Shown: positions 25,540-34,103 of the stretch, piece by piece
Numbering within the stretch: position 1 is the first letter of the stretch
Layout of the letters: each line of letters opens with the position of its first letter
Assembly (NCBI GenBank): GCA_025360125.1
Contig: JANYCU010000047.1
Span: 1-64,000, forward strand
From: Armatimonadota bacterium
GTDB taxonomy: Bacteria > Armatimonadota > Fimbriimonadia > Fimbriimonadales > Fimbriimonadaceae
Reading direction: 5' to 3'
Length of the DNA stretch: 64,000 nucleotides
Position numbers and translations under genes: made by a program
The notes under the pieces: model-generated
What the model was told of the DNA's origin: nothing
Databases searched by the model: none
What the model saw: only the letters and a program-made list of their open reading frames with translations

Positions 25540-26892
25540 CTACTTGTACTGCGGCGAAAAGACTGGGGCGGCAAAGTCTCCTGCCGAACCTGTCAGATTC
25601 TTGGCACCGCTGCCATCGTTAGCCGCGACAAAAATTGCTTGATGTCCGCCCTCTTGACGAACAAAGGCTATCTTCCGGCCGTCCGGGCTATAACTTTGAT
25701 CGGTTACGGTTCCAGGCGCAACTTGTGACATTCCTCGAATTCCGCCAGCGGTTAGGGGGCACGATACGAGATTTTGGGTTTCCATGTTGCCGTCACCCAT
25801 ATACTTTCCAATTTGGAACATCATCGCGCTTCCGTCCGGTGAAACAACCGGATTTCCAAAGCAAAAATCTCTGCCCGGGCTTGGCCCAATGAATTCAGCT
25901 TTTGGCCCTGTATTGGTGATCGAAAGCATAAACAAGGCGTGAACAAAGTCGTACTTTGGCGGCTTGTTATCGGGACCAAGAACAGGCGTGCCGTCTGGCT
26001 TTAGAATTGGTAACACTTCTGTGATTGAAAAGATCAAGCTGCCCGATTTAGGATCAACCGCAAGGTTAATTTTTTGAGCCACGAACAAGATTTGGGGAGG
26101 CCGAACATCTCCTTTTTCATCCGGGTCGTTGTTTTGAATGATTAGCGATTCGCCTTTGTCTTCTCGTCGCATGACCGCCGCAGTGTAGTGTCGATCGTTA
26201 AACCAGCGTGCAACCTTAAAGCTATCACCATATCGCTTGTAAATCAGATCGAATGCGCTCGTGGAACCGCCCTCAGGGTCGCCATTCGCCTTTTTTGGTG
26301 GTGGCATGACCTGCTGGCTTTTTGCGGTTTTCGGGGTGAATTTTTGAACTGTTCCGCGAACCATTACAAGTCCTACTAGCTCGCCATTCCCCTTATCTTG
26401 AGTATCAAAAGTGAGGTTGCTTCGTCCGGCCTTGTCGATTGAGCGTTGATCAACTTTGTCTCTCTGAGGATCCCATCGGTAGATGTGGAAGCTGTCGTCT
26501 TTTCGGTCACTAATAAAGAACAGCCTTTCGCCTTTCGGATCCCAGGCCAAGTCCCGATCAGATTTGCCCATCACGTATCCACTCGACTGAGTTACTTTGC
26601 CTTGAGCATCGATGACAACCGCTTGGGATCCTTGGTCGAGCAGTCGGGTCGCTGCAATCATCGTGCTGGTATCCGAGTGAAGTTGGAGGTCGCCTTTGAG
26701 TCCGATGAACCAATATCCTCCGTAGAGGAACACGGCGAGAATAACTGACATGATCGCGAGCCGCTTGGCGGTTCGGGGCCGAATTCCGCGACGGATTTTT
26801 TCAGCATCTGCCTTTTCATAAGCCGAAACGAAAGTCTTCTTTTCCGGTTGAATTTCGGGTTCGTTTGCCTCGGGTACGTTTGGTTCGCTCAT
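25540..26892 (-). CDS. Membrane-anchored TolB/PD40 beta-propeller protein
   Basis: A 450-residue protein: a cytoplasmic N-terminal stretch of about 45 residues rich in Glu/Lys, one membrane segment (LAIMSVILAVFLYGGYWFIG), then an extracytoplasmic domain with PD40-like blades such as DLAWDPKGERLFFISDR, PVVSPDGSAMMFQIG and QSYSPDGRKIAFVRQEGGHQAIFV. The C-terminus ends in NLTGSAGDFAAPVFSP, as in TolB-type propellers. There are no peptidase residues after the propeller, so it is not a prolyl oligopeptidase. It may be a binding or scaffold protein; it lies upstream of phoU on the same strand but 144 nt away. Confidence 0.82.
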   Translation of the reverse strand: MSEPNVPEANEPEIQPEKKTFVSAYEKADAEKIRRGIRPRTAKRLAIMSVILAVFLYGGYWFIGLKGDLQLHSDTSTMIAATRLLDQGSQAVVIDAQGKVTQSSGYVMGKSDRDLAWDPKGERLFFISDRKDDSFHIYRWDPQRDKVDQRSIDKAGRSNLTFDTQDKGNGELVGLVMVRGTVQKFTPKTAKSQQVMPPPKKANGDPEGGSTSAFDLIYKRYGDSFKVARWFNDRHYTAAVMRREDKGESLIIQNNDPDEKGDVRPPQILFVAQKINLAVDPKSGSLIFSITEVLPILKPDGTPVLGPDNKPPKYDFVHALFMLSITNTGPKAEFIGPSPGRDFCFGNPVVSPDGSAMMFQIGKYMGDGNMETQNLVSCPLTAGGIRGMSQVAPGTVTDQSYSPDGRKIAFVRQEGGHQAIFVAANDGSGAKNLTGSAGDFAAPVFSPQYK

Positions 26893-26956
26893 TGATTTAT
26901 ACAGGGATTATGTCATCCAAGCCAGTATGAGTTCCAGAAAAGGCGACAATCACTCG

Positions 26957-27865
26957 CTAAACGAGCTGATCACCGACGGAAAGATGTCTTCCGAGCGCCC
27001 AAGCGGCACCCGACATGGCTGGCTTTCCTTCTGGCTGAATCGTTATCAGCGCAAGACTTGTGCCAACAAATGAGACAGTTAGAGGATTCAATGACACGAT
27101 TTGCCCCGGCGTCTGGTTATTTGGTACTCCGCGGCATTCTTTGATCTTGATTCGACCATGCGAAGTATTGAGAAAAACAGAGGGAAATGGCGAAAAAGCT
27201 CGAAATCGGTTGTATTCTTCGATTCCATTTCGCGTGACGTCCAGCTCCGTCTCAGCGCGGTCAATTTTGGTAGCGTAGGTTGCTTGGTCACTGTCTTGAG
27301 GGGTTCGCGGATAATTGCCGCTCGCCAGTCGTTCGATCCAGTTGGCGGCTAAGTCTTTGGCGATAAATGAAAGTCGGGTTTGGAGTTCGCCGTAGGTTTC
27401 GTTCGGATCGATTGGGGTTCGGACAATGTCAATCATATCGCCAGTGTCCATGCCTTTGTCCATTTGCATCAGCGTGACTCCGGTCTCGGTGTCACCGTTG
27501 AGGATGCATCTCTGGATTGGGGCGGCTCCGCGGTACTGAGGCAGGATTGATCCGTGGAGATTAATTCCGCCGTGCTTGGCGGTTTCGAGCAATTTGAGGG
27601 AGAGGATTTGACCGTAGGCAGCGACGATGTGGACGTCGGCAGCTATGGCGGCAATTTGTTCGACAAATTCAGGTGCGCGGGCTCGTTCGGGGGTTTCGAC
27701 GGGAATACCAAGCTCAAGGGCGAGTTTCTTGACTGGACTGGACTGAAGTTTCATGCCTCGACCAGTCGGGCGATCCGGTTGGCTGACCACAAGGACGACG
27801 TGCGGGGCTATCGCTTGGAGGGCGGGAACGGCGAAGTCACTGGTACCGAAATAGACGACTTTCAC
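26957..27865 (-). CDS. fmt: Methionyl-tRNA formyltransferase
   Basis: A 302-residue enzyme that transfers a formyl group from 10-formyl-tetrahydrofolate to initiator Met-tRNA. The N-terminal FGTSDFAVPALQAI, the active-site NLHGSILPQYRGAAPIQRCILNG with catalytic Asn and His, and the folate-loop region QMDKGMDTGDM are all present, followed by the C-terminal tRNA-binding domain. The start is GTG and overlaps the stop of def by 4 nt (GTGA), the classic def-fmt pair that starts and ends N-formylation of proteins. Confidence 0.97.
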   Translation of the reverse strand: MKVVYFGTSDFAVPALQAIAPHVVLVVSQPDRPTGRGMKLQSSPVKKLALELGIPVETPERARAPEFVEQIAAIAADVHIVAAYGQILSLKLLETAKHGGINLHGSILPQYRGAAPIQRCILNGDTETGVTLMQMDKGMDTGDMIDIVRTPIDPNETYGELQTRLSFIAKDLAANWIERLASGNYPRTPQDSDQATYATKIDRAETELDVTRNGIEEYNRFRAFSPFPSVFLNTSHGRIKIKECRGVPNNQTPGQIVSLNPLTVSFVGTSLALITIQPEGKPAMSGAAWALGRHLSVGDQLV

Positions 27866-28398
27866 TCGGCATCATCCGCATCCATCTTGTCTGGGTCCGT
27901 CCAGTGCAGCGTGGCGGCATCGACTTTATCGATGAAAAGAATTCCATCAAGGTGATCAATTTCGTGTTGCGCGACCCGGGCTGACATCCCTTCAAGCTCG
28001 AAAATCATCTCACGCCCCTTTCGGTCCATGGCTTCTACCTCAACATAGTCGGCCCGTTTCACGTCGCCATAAAGTCCGGGAATGGAAAGGCAACCTTCTA
28101 GTCCGATTTGCTCTCCCTCGGCCCGAATAATTCTTGGGTTGATGAGCGCGGTTGGTTTGTAATCCATTGGAGCAATGACAATGACTCGGGTGCTGATTCC
28201 GAGTTGAGGAGCCGCTAGTCCAACGCCGCTGGCTTTTCGCATGGCCCGCATCATTTCGTTAATGAGGAAGTCGGTTTTCTTGTTGATTTTCGCATCAACG
28301 GCAATTTTTCGAAGCACCGGATCGGGAATCTTTACAACGGGACGATCCTTGCTCTGAACGAACAGGTGCTTAAATTCCTCTGGAACAACGATCTCCAC
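27862..28398 (-). CDS. def: Peptide deformylase
   Basis: A metal-dependent enzyme removing the N-formyl group from nascent proteins. All three motifs are present: GVGLAAPQLG, EGCLSIPG (metal Cys) and QHEIDHLDG (two metal His and catalytic Glu). The ORF is open to 28467, but that would overlap the divergent esterase gene. GTG 28398 gives 178 residues, the family's usual length, with the first conserved segment (IPDPVLRKIA) about 20 residues in. Start is therefore inferred. Directly coupled to fmt. Confidence 0.95.
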   Translation of the reverse strand: MEIVVPEEFKHLFVQSKDRPVVKIPDPVLRKIAVDAKINKKTDFLINEMMRAMRKASGVGLAAPQLGISTRVIVIAPMDYKPTALINPRIIRAEGEQIGLEGCLSIPGLYGDVKRADYVEVEAMDRKGREMIFELEGMSARVAQHEIDHLDGILFIDKVDAATLHWTDPDKMDADDAE

Positions 28399-28437
28399 CC
28401 CCCTATTGTGGCGCAAAAAGCGGGTTAAATCCCAGTC

Positions 28438-29391
28438 ATGCCCCTTGTCGACATGCCGTTGGATCAACTCCTGACTTATCTAGGCCGAAATCCTAAGCCG
28501 TCGGACTTCGAAGTTTTCTGGGATCAAGCGTTGGCCGAGCTTGCCGATACAACTCCGTCGATGACCTTGACGCCAAAGGCTATTTCAGCGGATTTTGCTG
28601 AATGCTTTGAGCTTCGATTTCATGGGACGCGAGGCGGACATGTCTACGCAAAGTATGTTCGGCCGAAAGGAAAGAAGAATTGTCCGGTTCTGCTTCGATT
28701 TCATGGCTATTCGGCAAGTAGTGGAGATTGGTCCAACCAACTCGCTTGGGCGGCGCGCGGTTTTGCCGTGGCTTCGATGGATTGTCGGGGACAAGGAGGC
28801 GGGTCTCATGACATGGGTATGTATCAAGGCATGACTCTGCGAGGTCATATCGTTAGGGGATTGGACGGACCGCCCGAGCAAATGTATTTCCGCAATGTTT
28901 TTCTGGATACCGCGCAGTTGGCGAGAGTGGTTGCGGATTTTGATGAGGTGGACGCAAGTCGGATGGGAGCGACTGGGGGTTCTCAGGGCGGGGGATTAGC
29001 GTTGGCGTGCGCGGCTTTGGCTCCGATTAAGATGTGCGCTGCAGTCTTTCCGTTTTTGTGCGACTATAAGCGGGTTTGGGAGATGGATTTGGCGAAAGAT
29101 GCTTACGACGAGATTCGCTACTTTTTCCGGAGCTTTGACCCTCGGCATGAGCGGGAAGACGAGCTGTTTACTAAGCTGGGATATATTGACAATCAACATT
29201 TGGCTTCTCGGATCAAGGGTGAGGTTTTGCTGCTCGGAGGTCTGATGGATTCGATCACTCCGCCAAGCTCGTACTTTGCGGCTTATAACAAGATCAAGGG
29301 TCCCAAGAAGCATGTTTTGTATCCTGACTTTGGCCATGAGGGTTTGCCGGGTTCGGACGATATTATTTGGGAGTTTTTCCAGGGGTTATAG
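28438..29391 (+). CDS. Acetyl xylan esterase / cephalosporin-C deacetylase family hydrolase
   Basis: A 317-residue alpha/beta-hydrolase of the AXE1 family, which deacetylates xylan oligosaccharides and some small acetylated molecules. The oxyanion region reads RFHGYSASSGDW, the nucleophile elbow is GGSQGGG (Ser about 183), and the catalytic Asp and His are in GGLMDSITPPS and PDFGHEGLPG. The family mark CRGQGGGSHD is also present. No signal peptide is seen, so a cytoplasmic enzyme acting on imported oligomers is likely. It is divergent from def. Confidence 0.92.
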   Translation: MPLVDMPLDQLLTYLGRNPKPSDFEVFWDQALAELADTTPSMTLTPKAISADFAECFELRFHGTRGGHVYAKYVRPKGKKNCPVLLRFHGYSASSGDWSNQLAWAARGFAVASMDCRGQGGGSHDMGMYQGMTLRGHIVRGLDGPPEQMYFRNVFLDTAQLARVVADFDEVDASRMGATGGSQGGGLALACAALAPIKMCAAVFPFLCDYKRVWEMDLAKDAYDEIRYFFRSFDPRHEREDELFTKLGYIDNQHLASRIKGEVLLLGGLMDSITPPSSYFAAYNKIKGPKKHVLYPDFGHEGLPGSDDIIWEFFQGL

Positions 29392-29484
29392 GGAGGAAGG
29401 CGGAAGTTGGGAGCGTTTTTGCCAAAAATCTACTCTCAAGGTTCATCAAACTGTTTCGATTTCTCAAGTGGATTTGATTCACCC

Positions 29485-29506
29485 ATCTCTCTTCAAAAAG
29501 AGAGAT
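29485..29506. other. 9-bp stem-loop in the gap before the ECF42 gene
   Basis: ATCTCTCTT (29485-29493), loop CAAA, AAGAGAGAT (29498-29506) form a perfect hairpin about 95 bp after the esterase stop. No T-run follows on either strand, so it is not a standard intrinsic terminator; it could be processed RNA or an operator. Confidence 0.5.
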
Positions 29507-29605
29507 CTTGGTTGGAACGTGGCCGGGAGTTGTCAGAACGGATAGGCACCAAATCCTATCCATACTAGTTCCTTGGTAGTACTATGATCGCAGCATAGAA
29601 GGTTG

Positions 29606-30820
29606 ATGAATGACGTCAAACAGTCCATAGATGACCTTTATCGAGCAGAGTCTCGGCGGGTGTTTGCGACTCTTGTTCGCTTGCTGGGTGATTTTGATCT
29701 GGCGGAGGACTCGATGCATGAGGCATTTAGTGCGGCGATGGAAAAGTGGCCGCAGACAGGCGTTCCTGAGAATCCAGTGGCTTGGCTCATTTCGACCGGG
29801 CGGTTTAAGGCGATCGACACTATTCGACGGGGAACACGGTTCCAGACCCTAACTGAGAGTCACGATGCGGCAATTGACATTGACCATGAGCACGAAGCGG
29901 TCGGTGACGAAGTGCTTCGTCTTATCTTTACCTGTTGCCACCCCGCCCTAGCCCCAGATGCCCAAATCGCGCTAACTCTTCGCGAAGTTTGCGACCTCAC
30001 GACGGAGGAGATTGCGCGCGCTTTTTTGACCCCGGTTCCAACTCTCGCCCAGCGTATTGTTCGAGCTAAGGCAAAGATTCGCGACGCGCAGATTCCGTTT
30101 GAAGTGCCTGATGAAAATGAACTCGGAGCGCGACTGCGCAGTGTTCTCCGGGTTATTTATCTTGTTTACAACGAAGGGTATTCGGCGAGTTCGGGCGAGA
30201 CTGCGGTCCGCCGAGACCTGGTTCAGGAAGCCATTCGTTTGACCCGGTTGGTTGCGTCGTTGCTGCCCGATGCTGAAGTGTTTGGCTTGCTTGCCCTCAT
30301 GCTTTTGCAGGAAGCCCGGAGGACAACACGAACGACACATGATGGGGATTTGATTCCGCTGGATGAGCAAGACCGCTCCCGGTGGAACATGGCGCAGGTT
30401 GAGGAGGCGTCGTTGATCACTCAGCAAGCCTTGCGCACGGGTCGGTTTGGGGTTTATACGTTGCAGGCGGCGATCGCGGCGGTTCACGCGGAAGCAAAGA
30501 CATACGAAGAAACGGATTGGGAAGAGATCATCGGGCTCTACGATGCCCTCCTCCAGATGGAGCCATCGAGTGTCATCCAACTGAACCGCGCGGTGGCGGT
30601 TGCGATGTATCATGGCCCTGAGCAAGGGCTCGAATTGGTGGACGACCTCATAAAAGAGGGTGGCTTGATGGATTATCATCTGGCTCACGCGGCTCGGGCC
30701 GACTTTTGTCGGCGCCTTGATCGCAAGGATGAGGCGCGGGCATCCTATTTGTTCGCAATCAAGTTGGCTCATCAAGAGCCTGAAAAGCGCTTTTTGAGCC
30801 GGCAAATCGAGAAACTTTAG
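29606..30820 (+). CDS. ECF42-type RNA polymerase sigma factor with C-terminal TPR extension
   Basis: A 404-residue sigma factor. Residues about 1-165 carry sigma2 (DLYRAESRRVFATLVRLLGDFDLAEDSMHEAFSAA is shortened here to its start, DLYRAESRR, and its end, MHEAFSAA) and sigma4 (LREVCDLTTEEIARAF, then QRIVRAKAKIRDA). The long C-terminal half contains VYNEGYSASSG and TPR-like helices (LLQMEPSSVIQLNRAVAVA), the hallmark of the ECF42 group, which has no anti-sigma factor and is regulated through this extension. ATG 29606 is preceded by AGAAGG. The following genes, including a DGPF protein, match the group's known context. Confidence 0.93.
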   Translation: MNDVKQSIDDLYRAESRRVFATLVRLLGDFDLAEDSMHEAFSAAMEKWPQTGVPENPVAWLISTGRFKAIDTIRRGTRFQTLTESHDAAIDIDHEHEAVGDEVLRLIFTCCHPALAPDAQIALTLREVCDLTTEEIARAFLTPVPTLAQRIVRAKAKIRDAQIPFEVPDENELGARLRSVLRVIYLVYNEGYSASSGETAVRRDLVQEAIRLTRLVASLLPDAEVFGLLALMLLQEARRTTRTTHDGDLIPLDEQDRSRWNMAQVEEASLITQQALRTGRFGVYTLQAAIAAVHAEAKTYEETDWEEIIGLYDALLQMEPSSVIQLNRAVAVAMYHGPEQGLELVDDLIKEGGLMDYHLAHAARADFCRRLDRKDEARASYLFAIKLAHQEPEKRFLSRQIEKL

Positions 30821-30835
30821 AAAATTTGAAATCAT

Positions 30836-30862
30836 TGTCGAATGCTCTTAGGGCCGTTCGAT
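30836..30862 (+). promoter_or_regulatory. Candidate ECF42-type promoter
   Basis: TGTCGA (30836-30841), a 17-nt spacer and CGAT (30859-30862) stand between the sigma gene and the VOC gene. From memory, ECF42 promoters carry TGTCGA at -35 and a CGA/TC element at -10, so this fits autoregulated transcription of the downstream operon. The transcription start would fall about 35-40 nt before ATG 30908. Confidence 0.6.
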
Positions 30863-30907
30863 TACTCATCATCAAGGCCAAAACTGGTCAACAACGGAGA
30901 AACTCAA

Positions 30908-31351
30908 ATGTCTTTTACAAAAACAAGCACCCTTCAGCCAATCCCTTACCTCGCCTTCAACGGCGACTGCGCCGACGCGATGCGTTACTACGAAAAGGTC
31001 CTCGGCGGAACGATCAAGGTCATGATGTCCGGTAAGGATTCCCCATTCAAGGATCCAATGATCGAGTCTTTTGGCGACCGAATCCTCAATGCTCAGCTTG
31101 AACTTCCCGGTGGAGTTTTCCTTTTTGCTGGCGATGCTCCGACCCCAATGGAATATCAGGGGATGCATGGTTTCAGCCTGACTTTGAACTTTGATACCGT
31201 CGAAGAAGCTGAGTTGATTTTTAACACACTCGCCGAAGGTGGCCATGTCACGATGCCGTTCAGCCCAACTTTCTGGGCTGAGAAATTTGGCATGCTTACC
31301 GACAAATTTGGAGTTCATTGGATCATCAACGGCAATCTTCAGGCGATGTAA
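30908..31351 (+). CDS. VOC-family PhnB-like protein
   Basis: A 147-residue vicinal-oxygen-chelate-fold protein of the PhnB/3-demethylubiquinone-methyltransferase-like type. The beta-alpha-beta repeats are visible as PYLAFNGDCADAMRYYEKVLGG and LTLNFDTVEEAELIFNTLAEGG, ending FGMLTDKFGVHWIING. Such proteins are usually single-domain dimers of unknown substrate. ATG 30908 has GGAGA 7 nt upstream and was preferred over 30842. It is the first gene after the sigma factor and candidate promoter, so probably the first member of its regulon. Confidence 0.9.
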   Translation: MSFTKTSTLQPIPYLAFNGDCADAMRYYEKVLGGTIKVMMSGKDSPFKDPMIESFGDRILNAQLELPGGVFLFAGDAPTPMEYQGMHGFSLTLNFDTVEEAELIFNTLAEGGHVTMPFSPTFWAEKFGMLTDKFGVHWIINGNLQAM

Positions 31352-31378
31352 GACAGGTAAACCTAAGGGAGATTATTC

Positions 31379-31855
31379 ATGAGCCAATATCGAACCCAAA
31401 TCGACCCAGAGAGAGACCTGGTGCTTGAGCGAGTTGTGCCAACCAGCCGAGCCGATGTCTTCGCGGCGTGGACCAAACCTGAACTCATTATTCAATGGTT
31501 TGTGCCGAAACCCTGGACCATTACTTTCGCCGAAATGGATCTTCGGCCAGGTGGCGCTTCGAAAATCACTATGGCTTCACCGGAGGGTCAAGAGATGCCA
31601 AATGTCGGCTGTATCCTCGAGTGCATCCCCAACGAACGATTGGTGTTTACCAGTGCGCTTGAACCCGGATTTCGTCCATCACCCACTCCATTTTTTACCG
31701 GAGTCATTGAGTTGGAGGAGGTCGAAGGTGGAACCTTGTACCGAGCGATCGCAATGCACAAGGACGTCGAAGATCGCCAAAAGCATGAAGCGATGGGATT
31801 CCATACGGGCTGGGGTCTGTGCCTTGATCAGTTGGTGGAGTTGATGGCGAAATGA
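31379..31855 (+). CDS. SRPBCC/AHSA1-family protein
   Basis: A 158-residue START-like protein of the Aha1/CalC-type SRPBCC family: VVPTSRADVFAAWTKPELIIQWFVP at the N-terminus, then MDLRPGGASKITM, and a C-terminal amphipathic helix GFHTGWGLCLDQLVELM. These form a deep hydrophobic cavity and often accompany ECF and ArsR regulators. It has a good ribosome-binding site (GGGAG) and overlaps the next gene by 4 nt, so it belongs to the ECF42 operon. Confidence 0.92.
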   Translation: MSQYRTQIDPERDLVLERVVPTSRADVFAAWTKPELIIQWFVPKPWTITFAEMDLRPGGASKITMASPEGQEMPNVGCILECIPNERLVFTSALEPGFRPSPTPFFTGVIELEEVEGGTLYRAIAMHKDVEDRQKHEAMGFHTGWGLCLDQLVELMAK

Positions 31856-32229
31856 AATACCTTTGCCTCGTGTATTTAGATCAAGAACATTGGGATTCGT
31901 GCCCCGACGAAACGTGCGGGGCATACGCCCAAGATTTGATCGATGGCGGGCACATGGTTGCGGCCGAGCCTCTCCATGGGGTCCATACCGCGACATCCGT
32001 GCGAGTTCGTAACGGCCAGCTTTCGGTCACCGATGGTCCGTTTGCGGAGACGAAAGAGATGCTGGCTGGGTTCTATTTACTTGATGCGAAGGATTTGAAC
32101 GAAGCGATTCGATTGGCGTCGGGGATCCCTCCCGCCAAGTACGGAACGATTGAAGTTCGTCCGGTTCGAACCCTAGATATGCCCGGTGGCACACCGTCCG
32201 TCGGGGCTCCATCGGTGGCGGGTTCATGA
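31852..32229 (+). CDS. YCII-related DGPF-domain protein
   Basis: A 125-residue ferredoxin-like-fold protein of the YCII/DGPF family. It opens MKYLCLVYLDQE and carries the family motif DGPFAETKE (about residues 61-69), followed by GFYLLDAKDLNEAIRLA. DGPF proteins are the standard neighbours of ECF42 sigma factors and have been proposed to take part in their signalling or to be part of their regulon; activity is unknown. Both ends overlap neighbours by 4 nt, so translation is coupled. Confidence 0.94.
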   Translation: MKYLCLVYLDQEHWDSCPDETCGAYAQDLIDGGHMVAAEPLHGVHTATSVRVRNGQLSVTDGPFAETKEMLAGFYLLDAKDLNEAIRLASGIPPAKYGTIEVRPVRTLDMPGGTPSVGAPSVAGS

Positions 32230-32798
32230 GAAAGCTTGTCTCGTTGATGCACGTTTCGCTTGATGGATTCGTCGCCGGACCCAATGGCGAAATGAACTGG
32301 ATTAATATCTCGGAAGAGATTTTCGACCTCGCTGGCGACCTCACGAGCAAGGCCGACACCGCGCTTTATGGACGAGTGACGTACGACATGATGGAAGCCT
32401 ATTGGCCAACCGCGGCTGACGGTCCCAATCCATCGAAGCACGATATTGAACATTCGGCTTGGTACAAAAGAGTTGACAAAGTCGTCGTTTCGACTACTTT
32501 GTCAAGTGATGCTGACCGCAAGCGAACCGTCATTTCCGACCACATTGAATGCGGAATCAAGCATCTGAAAGAGCAGGATGGTTCGAACATTCTCCTGCTC
32601 GGAAGTCCATCGGTAACTCGATTGCTTATCGAAGCTGACCTCATCGATGAGATGTGGTGGCTGATTAATCCCGTCATTCTCGGCCAGGGCATCAAGATGT
32701 TCCCTGAGCTGTCCTCCCCGAAGAACCTCACTTTCGTTTCAAGCGAAATGCGCGATCCGGGCGTCATTGTTCTCCATTCTCTCCGAAGTCAATCCTGA
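32226..32798 (+). CDS. Dihydrofolate reductase-like (RibD C-terminal) protein
   Basis: A 190-residue protein of the RibD_C/DHFR-like family often annotated as dihydrofolate reductase family protein. Visible marks are SLMHVSLDGFVAGPNGEMNW at the N-terminus, LYGRVTYDMMEAYWP for the cofactor site, NILLLGSPSVTRLLIEADLIDEMW and the LGQGIKMFP turn. Members probably use NADPH, but their substrates are mostly unknown. It overlaps the DGPF gene by 4 nt and is part of the same operon. Confidence 0.92.
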   Translation: MRKLVSLMHVSLDGFVAGPNGEMNWINISEEIFDLAGDLTSKADTALYGRVTYDMMEAYWPTAADGPNPSKHDIEHSAWYKRVDKVVVSTTLSSDADRKRTVISDHIECGIKHLKEQDGSNILLLGSPSVTRLLIEADLIDEMWWLINPVILGQGIKMFPELSSPKNLTFVSSEMRDPGVIVLHSLRSQS

Positions 32799-32805
32799 AA
32801 TTATC

Positions 32806-33291
32806 ATGTCTGCAATCGTTGCCTCCGACGCTAAAACTATCGCCGTTAAGTACCTGAAGAACGCCTTTTGGCGATTTCGGGTCGATCTGCTTGCTATTCC
32901 TGAGGAAGCTATGTTCAAAAGCTTTGGAGGATGCTCGCGCTCGATCGCCGATCTCGTTTTCGAAACTGGCCAGGTCGATAAGCATATTTGCCAAGGCGTT
33001 CGCGGTGAAACTCAGTTCGAATGGGTGGATGGCTGGTTGAAGGCTCCCGAGACTTGGAAGACCAAACAGCAAGTCGTTGATGCCTTTACCGAGTCGTCCG
33101 AGCAAACCATCAAGACCTTCGATGACCTCACTCTGGAGGAGCTAGAAGCACCTTATGAGGACGGCGGTAAGACCACCACGCGCATGGAGCGGTGTCGGTT
33201 CATTACCTTTCACACCGATTATCATAGCGGGCAAATTAACTTTGTCCAGTCATTGCTTGGCGACGACAAATTCCACTGGTTGGCTGGCTAA
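32806..33291 (+). CDS. DinB-family protein
   Basis: A 161-residue four-helix protein of the DinB/YfiT-like superfamily, metal-dependent bundles that include thiol S-transferases. Helix 1 contains the start of the bundle (FRVDLLAIPEEAMFKSFGG) and the last helix carries the conserved FITFHTDYHSGQINFVQ with two His; the third ligand is probably in the DLVFETGQVDKH helix. ATG 32806 is 7 nt after the DHFR-like stop and was preferred over 32767, which would overlap that gene. Last gene of the ECF42 operon; IS110 sequence follows. Confidence 0.85.
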   Translation: MSAIVASDAKTIAVKYLKNAFWRFRVDLLAIPEEAMFKSFGGCSRSIADLVFETGQVDKHICQGVRGETQFEWVDGWLKAPETWKTKQQVVDAFTESSEQTIKTFDDLTLEELEAPYEDGGKTTTRMERCRFITFHTDYHSGQINFVQSLLGDDKFHWLAG

Positions 33292-33518
33292 CTTCAGAGA
33301 ATTATTCGCTTCGCTCAATCGACTTGTATAGTTGTGGAAGAGGCGGAGGACCACAATCGACTAACAGCCATCAGGACTGTGTGGGTGAGTACGGTCCCCG
33401 TTTCTTTGCTTAACTTTTAGAGTGCGAATAAAGAATCCAACACCACAGTAACGAGCTGCGAGTGCGAATCAGAATCACAAGTCAGCACCGAGCAGAGGAC
33501 CGCCTCAGGTACAAATCT
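33292..33518 (+). ncRNA. Candidate IS110 left end / bridge-RNA region
   Basis: This 227-nt stretch before the IS110 transposase has no gene. It holds a stem TTGTGG/CCACAA with a 13-nt loop near 33337-33361, GGAC/GTCC arms around a GTGTGGGTGAGTACG loop near 33374-33396, two copies of AATCGACT, and a direct repeat starting GAGTGCGAAT at 33420 and 33460. IS110-group elements encode a bridge RNA in this position, so this is its likely location, but I have not matched a consensus structure and the element is decayed. Confidence 0.35.
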
Positions 33519-34103
33519 ATGATATCACTTGGAGCCGACGTTGCTAAAGACAGCATCGTCATTTTTGATGGAAACAGCACATTCACCGTTGCGAACAAAC
33601 CAACTGAACTGAGGAAGTTCCTCGTCCAGCATCCAGGAGCTAGATTGGCAGTTGAGCCAACGGGTGGGATGCAGGACCTCATCTGCCAGATTGCCTTCAA
33701 GCTTGGGATGACGGTCTACGTCATCCAGTCTTCTTGGATCCGCTCTCACCGAAGAGGCATCAAACCACGAGGAAAGACCGACAAGATCGATGCCCAGACA
33801 ATCCAGGACTTTCTGGTCGAGAGAGCCGACCATCTTCATATCTGGAGACCGCTTCCAAAGTTGCTGGCTGAGCTCAGATTGACTCTGAGACAACGCCAAG
33901 GTCTTGCCAAAGACCTCTCCAGGATGAGACAACGCTACCGAGCATTAAAGCTTGCAAAAGCTCATCTAGAGGCCCTTTTGAAGCCATTACATGACCTCAT
34001 CCAGATGAAAGACGACCGGCTCAAAGAACTGCTCGAAGATATTCCAAACTTAGCATCGCTGGAGTTGGAATCCTCACGGCCGGCGCAGCGCTCTGTTCGC
34101 TAG
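33519..34103 (+). pseudogene. IS110 transposase, N-terminal DEDD part (frameshifted)
   Basis: From ATG 33519 the frame encodes the RuvC-like DEDD domain: first Asp in GADVAKDSI, Glu in LAVEPTGG, and the pair in KTDKIDAQTIQ, followed by a helical segment (LRQRQGLAKDLSRMRQRY). It reaches LLEDIPNLAS, where the family's IPGIG helix-hairpin-helix begins, and then runs into an unrelated frame and a stop. The proper continuation is in the -1 frame at about 34058. Confidence 0.85.

Noticed and set aside
25456-25728. 90-codon plus-strand ORF
   Set aside because: Mostly antisense to the propeller gene at 25540-26892; no ribosome-binding site or motif.
34021-34100. Programmed -1 frameshift in the IS110 transposase
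   Set aside because: IS110 transposases are normally one frame, and the local sequence is not a canonical X XXY YYZ slippery site.
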